Positions 59,482-64,000 of a stretch of 64,000 nt of DNA are shown here, piece by piece. The notes under the pieces are model-generated. The model was not told where the DNA came from. It was given only the letters and a program-made list of their open reading frames with translations, and ran no database searches. The stretch comes from Verticillium longisporum (lineage: Eukaryota > Ascomycota > Sordariomycetes > Glomerellales > Plectosphaerellaceae): positions 3,534,001 through 3,598,000 of the forward strand of contig JAETXT010000001.1 in the NCBI GenBank assembly GCA_019188255.1, given 5' to 3'. Every line of letters starts with the position of its first letter. Position 1 is the first letter of the stretch. The position numbers were made by a program, and so were the translations under genes.

Positions 59482-61878
59482 CACCAGCCTTTGAGCAATA
59501 CCGTGAAGCTGGATCTCCCTCCGATTTCCCACGTGCAGACCCGGGGCCCGGCCGACGTGTCATACTACAACGCCCCCTCTAACCAACGGCCGCTGTACAT
59601 GGGTACCGAGAGAATACCTTCTCTGCCATTGCCAGCTCAACACCAGGCCTACTCCTCTTCGGGGACATCATCACCTCGGGTCAGCTCCATCGGTGCAGCA
59701 GCCAGCTCCCTCCTCGGTTCCCAGTCGTCCTACACCTCGGCTCCCTCCTCCTTCGGCCTCAAACCCCCTCTCCTAACCTGCCCGTCACGACCGCCATTCC
59801 AGGATCTGCAAGCCAAGCAATTGGAGGATACGAACAGTATCCCACTATGAACCAACCAGCCGCTGAAATGTACTACCAACAGCATATGTCTGCAGGCCAG
59901 CCTCCCTCCAACCAGACAGTAACATCGGGCATGTCTTACCACCACCAGCAACAGCCTCCTCCGCTGCAGCCAAGCCATTTGCCCCAATACCCTGCACCTC
60001 CCGCCCAGCAGTACGGTCAGCCTTATGGTTATGCCAATGGCATGGCGTCGCCCCAAAATGCCCACCCGAACGTTGGAAACTCAATGGGCGCGTCTCAAAA
60101 TGTGCTGCCGCTGCCCGCGCCCCCCAACGGCAACGCCTACCAGGGATTTGACACAACGGGCCAGGTGGCGCCACCTGGCATGAAGCCCCGAGTGACGGCA
60201 ACGCTCTGGGAAGACGAGGGCAGTCTGTGCTTCCAGGTTGAGGCGCGCGGTATTTGCGTTGCTCGTCGCGAAGGTACGCATGAACGGACACGTGAAGCTT
60301 CGCCTCAGGAATGCATCACTAATCGGAACCGCAGATAACCATATGATCAACGGCACGAAGCTTCTCAACGTGGCTGGCATGACCCGTGGTCGCAGGGATG
60401 GTATCCTGAAGAGTGAGAAGCTGAGACACGTCGTGAAAATCGGGCCCATGCACCTCAAGGGCGTGTGGTAAGTTTTACATTCTTCCTGTTCAGCTTGAGC
60501 CATTAGTTTCTGACGAATCCTCAGGATCCCATTCGAGAGGGCTCTCGATTTCGCAAACAAGGAAAAGATTACGGAGCTTCTGTACCCCTCTTTGTCCACA
60601 ACATTGGCGCTCTCCTGTACCACCCCACCAACCAGAACCGTACCAACCAAGTCATGGCTTCGGCCGAGCGTCGAAAGCAGGAACAGAACCAGATGCGCAA
60701 CTCTCAATCGGGCCCAGGCCTGGCACCTATTCAGCAGCATCACCACCACCATTCGATGGGGCTCCCTGGCCCCCAGCAGCCGCTTCCGTCTCACTCCAAC
60801 ATGGGACGACCCTCGCTGGACAGAGCTCACACTTTCCCCACGCCTCCGACCAGCGCTTCGAGCGTCATGGGCGGCAACATGGGCACTTCTGATGGCTTCC
60901 AGTGGGCCCCGCAGGGTCAAGGTATAGGCAGCGCGCAAAATGCGAACCCCATGTCCATTGACACTGGGTTAAGCAGCGCGCGCTCGATGCCAGCTACACC
61001 TGCTACTACGCCCCCCGGATCATCTATCCAGAGTATGCAGCAGTATCCCGCCGCTAGCCAGACTTACGACAACTCCAGACCCATGTACAATGCGTCCTCA
61101 CAGCAGTCTCCGTACCAGACGACGAACCCCGGCCCACAGGATCGCTCCTTATACGGACACAACGACCCATACGGCAAGAATGACATGGGCCCTCCTTCGT
61201 CGCGCCCTGCAGGACCCGGCGCTCCCGTGGACCAAAAGGCTACGAACGGCATTATCTCGTCTTCGGACCAGAACGGCCACGGTGTCAGTCACCAAGGCGG
61301 CGAAGATGAGGCCGAACATGAGCAGGATGCTGAGTACACTCATGACAGCGGAGCTTACGACGGAAACCGAGCTTCTTACAACTACGCCGCACCCCCTGTT
61401 GGAGCTTTGTCTTCCGAACACCACTTGTCGCCCGAGATGACGGGATCTCCCAGCCACGCCCCGACGTCTGGACGTGCGACGCCCCGCACTGCCGCTCCTC
61501 CTCAGCCGTACTACTCCCAGCGGCACGGCTACAGCACCCCCTCGGGTTCAGCAGCAGCCATCCAGCAATCTCTACAGCGTCATGAGCAATGACCGAGGCG
61601 CAACAGGTGGCTCGGCTGGTAGTGACGTTTACGCCCCATCAGCTGACATTGGCTCCATGTCCAACGGCTATGCTCCGCAGCAGCCCGTGCTGAACGGCAG
61701 CGGCGGCATCAAGCGAGGACGCGAGGATGAAGATGACCTTCAGCGGCCCCTGAGCGGCGGTCCCGGCATGGAAATGAAGCGACGAAAGACGCTCATTGAC
61801 GGGACCATCCCTGCAACCGGTTACGATGCTATGGCCAGGCCAGCTTCCGCGACTGTCGCTCCTACGCGGCGCAGGTGA
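59482..61878 (+). CDS. stuA: StuA/ASM-1-type APSES transcription factor, four frame breaks, 5' end unresolved
   Basis: Exons to 60273, 60335-60467 and 60526-61878. The APSES DNA-binding domain is unmistakable: [31 protein letters not shown], then across the first intron [45 protein letters not shown] and across the second [34 protein letters not shown]. Gln/Pro/Ser-rich arms flank it, and the C-terminus has a basic cluster ([11 protein letters not shown]). StuA regulators control conidiophore and spore development. The frame breaks at the C5 run 59764-59768 (one base missing), at 60540-60541 within the domain (AGG-GCT, one G missing), at the C4 run 60585-60588 (one missing) and at the C5 run 61537-61541 (one extra or two missing). 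With these restored the 3' frame closes at TGA 61878, about 757 residues from 59491. The N-terminal exon is not identified. Confidence 0.88.
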
Positions 61879-63646
61879 AGCCGTTAGCCATGTTTGCTAT
61901 GCTATCCTGACTGCACTTTTCGTCACAGCATCCCGCGGCGTTGTGGCCATGATTTCTGCGGCACGTCCACGAAACTTCGCGGATCGGAACATTGGGAGGC
62001 ACCAGATCCTGCTCCCCTCAACACTCCTTCTCACAATTCTCCTTGTTACCTTGTATTCGCAACATGACGTCAGCGCCTTGTGCTCTGCCCGATGCGCTGA
62101 TGACCTTACGACGTACCGTTTTCATTTCCAGAACCTACCATCACGGGCTGTAGATGTCTGATGATTCACGCTTTGCATGGAAGGACCTAATGCCCGAGCG
62201 AGGTCTGCCTCGACTCTCGACTTTTTTGTTCATTCGATTCGACAGAACCCGGAGGTTTGACACACCGGGATCGACTGTCATGGGCCTACGGCGAGAACTT
62301 TGCCTGGCATGACACTCGGGGAGAGCAAACTTGCCAGGATCTGCCTTGGTGGTCACGGCATCTCGGTTAAACCTCTGGACATGGAGGTGAATGCTCAAGA
62401 CAGAAGGGCATGCACCGGCTGGAGGCTGGAGGCGGCACATACCTTGAGGTACTATTTATGATGATAACGACTTATTAACTTCTACAAAAGTGTGTTGGAA
62501 ACGTCCTTTCGGTAACGATCCCATGAATACAATAAAAGGCTTCTTGAACGATTTTACCCCGAAAACGTGAATGCGGTTATTGTTTTCCCGTGCCAGATTT
62601 CGAGCACATGACTAAAGAGGGTGCACAGAAACGGATCATGTTCAAGGCCTGGTGTATAGGCGAGGACACAGAGGTTCGTGCTTGTTCAAGGCCTTGTTCA
62701 TTTGGGGGTGGGGGGCGGTTCTTTGCTCTCGAAGGCAAGGAAAGATCGCAACACCCAAGGTATTTCGAAGTGTTAGCCGGGCACTGGAGGATCTCACTGC
62801 TTCCTTCGTTACATTCAGGACTCGTTGTAGCCACGAGACGCAATACTCGAACCTTTTCTGAGGGTGCCGCATCTCCTCGTCGTGTGTCGGAAACATACTT
62901 TGGGGGGGGGACAAGGAACATGTGGTCTGGAGCCGGGCCTCAAACCTTGAAACGGGCCAGACTGATCCTAAATGAGGGATGGTTTTGGCTCTTGGCCGAG
63001 GGCTGGCATGTGTAGGAGACGTATGTCGATGGGCTGGCTCGTGGACGGCATACAGGTTTGGTGCACCTCGAGCCGTGGGCTGCACATATGTGCACTGCAA
63101 TTGACGATTCAATGTGCCTGTGATGCATTGCATTAATTTTGAGTGTTCTTACAAGTTCCATTCCATACTCTTGACCATTGAAATTTTTAGTATGACATGA
63201 CGAGTGCCATTTCCACGGTTTCTATCGTCTCGTTGCACATTCAGAGGTTTTGGGTGTATCGAGGCCACCGTGAGTGATGTAGGTACCTACTTCCCCCCCA
63301 CTTTGAGGTGTCCTTAGCGCGAGATCTCGCATAAGCTGCTACCGTGAGGACCGACCTCTTCTTCGACCCACCTCACCAACGTTAGCCTCAGCTACCTACC
63401 TTACCTACCCACCTACCTACCTTGCCTCTACAAGAACAATTTAGCATTTGCCTACATATAGTTTTGCTATAAAACCACCCAAGGGCCACCCGACATCACT
63501 AACAACAGCAAATAGCTTCATCCTACTCGTACTACCGACATCCACGCCGTGGAAGAGAGTCTTGCCAGCAACCTCCAACGTCCGTTCTGTTTTGGATATC
63601 ACCTACCAACATCGTCATACGAAACAGCTTTGAGGGAACCAGAAAA
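61879..63646. other. Intergenic region downstream of stuA
   Basis: About 1.8 kb containing the stuA 3' UTR and the promoter of the edge gene. TACC-type motif clusters occur at 63280-63290 and 63388-63422. No gene is recognised. Confidence 0.45.
63388..63422. repeat. ACCTACC motif cluster in the edge-gene promoter
   Basis: CTACCTACC and TTACCTACCC units repeated over about 35 bp, some 225 bp before the ATG at 63647. It belongs to the dispersed motif family described in the findings. Confidence 0.8.
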
Positions 63647-64000
63647 ATGGCAACTCCAACGCCAGGAGAAAAGCTGGCAGACAAGGCTCCGAAGCCCGGC
63701 TTGCCGCAGCAGGGACGCACTCCGTCCGTTTTCCCAGTAGCGACTCCGCCAGTATCGACGCCCTTCTCGCATGCGCACGTCGCATTTTCTCCTCGAGGGC
63801 CTAAGTCGTCACCGCAGCAATTTAAGAAGTCGCCAGCGACGTCGGCAACACTCATGGGTCACACGAATGCGCCTCTCAACTTCGACAGCCCCTCAGCAGC
63901 AGCAGCCATGGGCGCGCTTGGCATCGGAGGCGGCCTGGACCTAGGACTGGACAACGTCAGCGTCAACGGGCTCGGTGGACTCGGGGGTCTTACTGGCGAG
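63647..64000 (+). CDS. N-terminus of a probable Mediator subunit 1 (partial, runs off the window)
   Basis: Open frame of 118 codons starting at an ATG in AAAAATGGC context and still open at the window edge. The protein starts MATPTPGEKLADKAPKPG, continues QQGRTPSVFPVATPPVSTPF, FSPRGPKSSPQQFKKSPA and LNFDSPSAAAAMGALG, then a Gly/Leu-rich run (GLDLGLDNVSVNGLGGLGGL). This low-complexity Thr/Pro/Ser start followed by FDSPSAAAAMGAL is what I recall of fungal Mediator subunit 1 proteins, which act in the middle module of the RNA polymerase II Mediator. The conserved Med1 fold would lie beyond the edge, so the assignment rests on the N-terminal motif alone. Confidence 0.5.
   Translation, partial: MATPTPGEKLADKAPKPGLPQQGRTPSVFPVATPPVSTPFSHAHVAFSPRGPKSSPQQFKKSPATSATLMGHTNAPLNFDSPSAAAAMGALGIGGGLDLGLDNVSVNGLGGLGGLTGE

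Overview
This window is nuclear DNA from a filamentous ascomycete, most likely a Sordariomycete (Hypocreales-like). The evidence is short introns (about 45-230 bp) with fungal branch points (CTAAC, CTGAC), Kozak-like starts, and an intact set of fungal families: a StuA-type APSES regulator, fungal C2H2 and bZIP regulators, a CCG-6-like GPI cell-wall protein, COP9 signalosome subunit 3 and complex I NUO-24. The class is well supported; the order is inference. There is no sign of a bacterial-type operon, CRISPR array, secondary-metabolite cluster or prophage.

Layout. (1) 0.2-1.0 kb: STF2/TMA10-like stress protein (-). (2) 3.2-4.4 kb: bZIP regulator (-). (3) 6.7-9.5 kb: divergent pair, mitochondrial MGR3-like TPR protein (-) and DAP1-like haem-binding protein (+). 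(4) 14.2-22.6 kb: two C2H2 regulators (+) with long promoters. (5) 25.1-36.3 kb: gene-dense housekeeping block with a Kelch protein (+), NUO-24 (-), CSN3 (+), replication protein A large subunit (-), dienelactone hydrolase (+) and a quinone oxidoreductase (-); genes alternate in divergent and convergent pairs, and a MITE-like fold-back element lies between NUO-24 and CSN3. (6) 40.5-48.4 kb: GPI-anchored wall protein (+), propionyl-CoA-synthetase-like ligase (+), small BRCT protein (-). (7) 48.4-59.5 kb: about 11 kb without a recognisable gene, ending in a long pyrimidine-rich stretch ahead of StuA. (8) 59.5-61.9 kb: StuA (+). (9) 63.6 kb to the edge: start of a gene resembling fungal Mediator subunit 1 (+).

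The genes do not form one pathway. There is a loose enrichment of transcription regulators (bZIP, two C2H2, StuA, probable Med1) separated by multi-kilobase intergenic DNA, around a block of conserved housekeeping genes.

The most important observation for a user is technical. Five genes (MGR3-like, second C2H2 gene, quinone oxidoreductase, acyl-CoA synthetase, StuA) are broken by eleven frame breaks; most are single-base losses that can be placed in short mononucleotide runs. Restoring the run lengths gives a total length divisible by three in every case. I read this as systematic homopolymer error in the assembly, not gene death. Biological points worth checking are a lost cluster-ligand cysteine in NUO-24, an in-frame coding extension after the CSN3 stop, a fold-back element, a dispersed palindromic ACCTACCTAGG/GGTACC motif confined to non-coding DNA, a GC-AG intron, and a start codon split by an intron. 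I found no convincing new multi-gene system.
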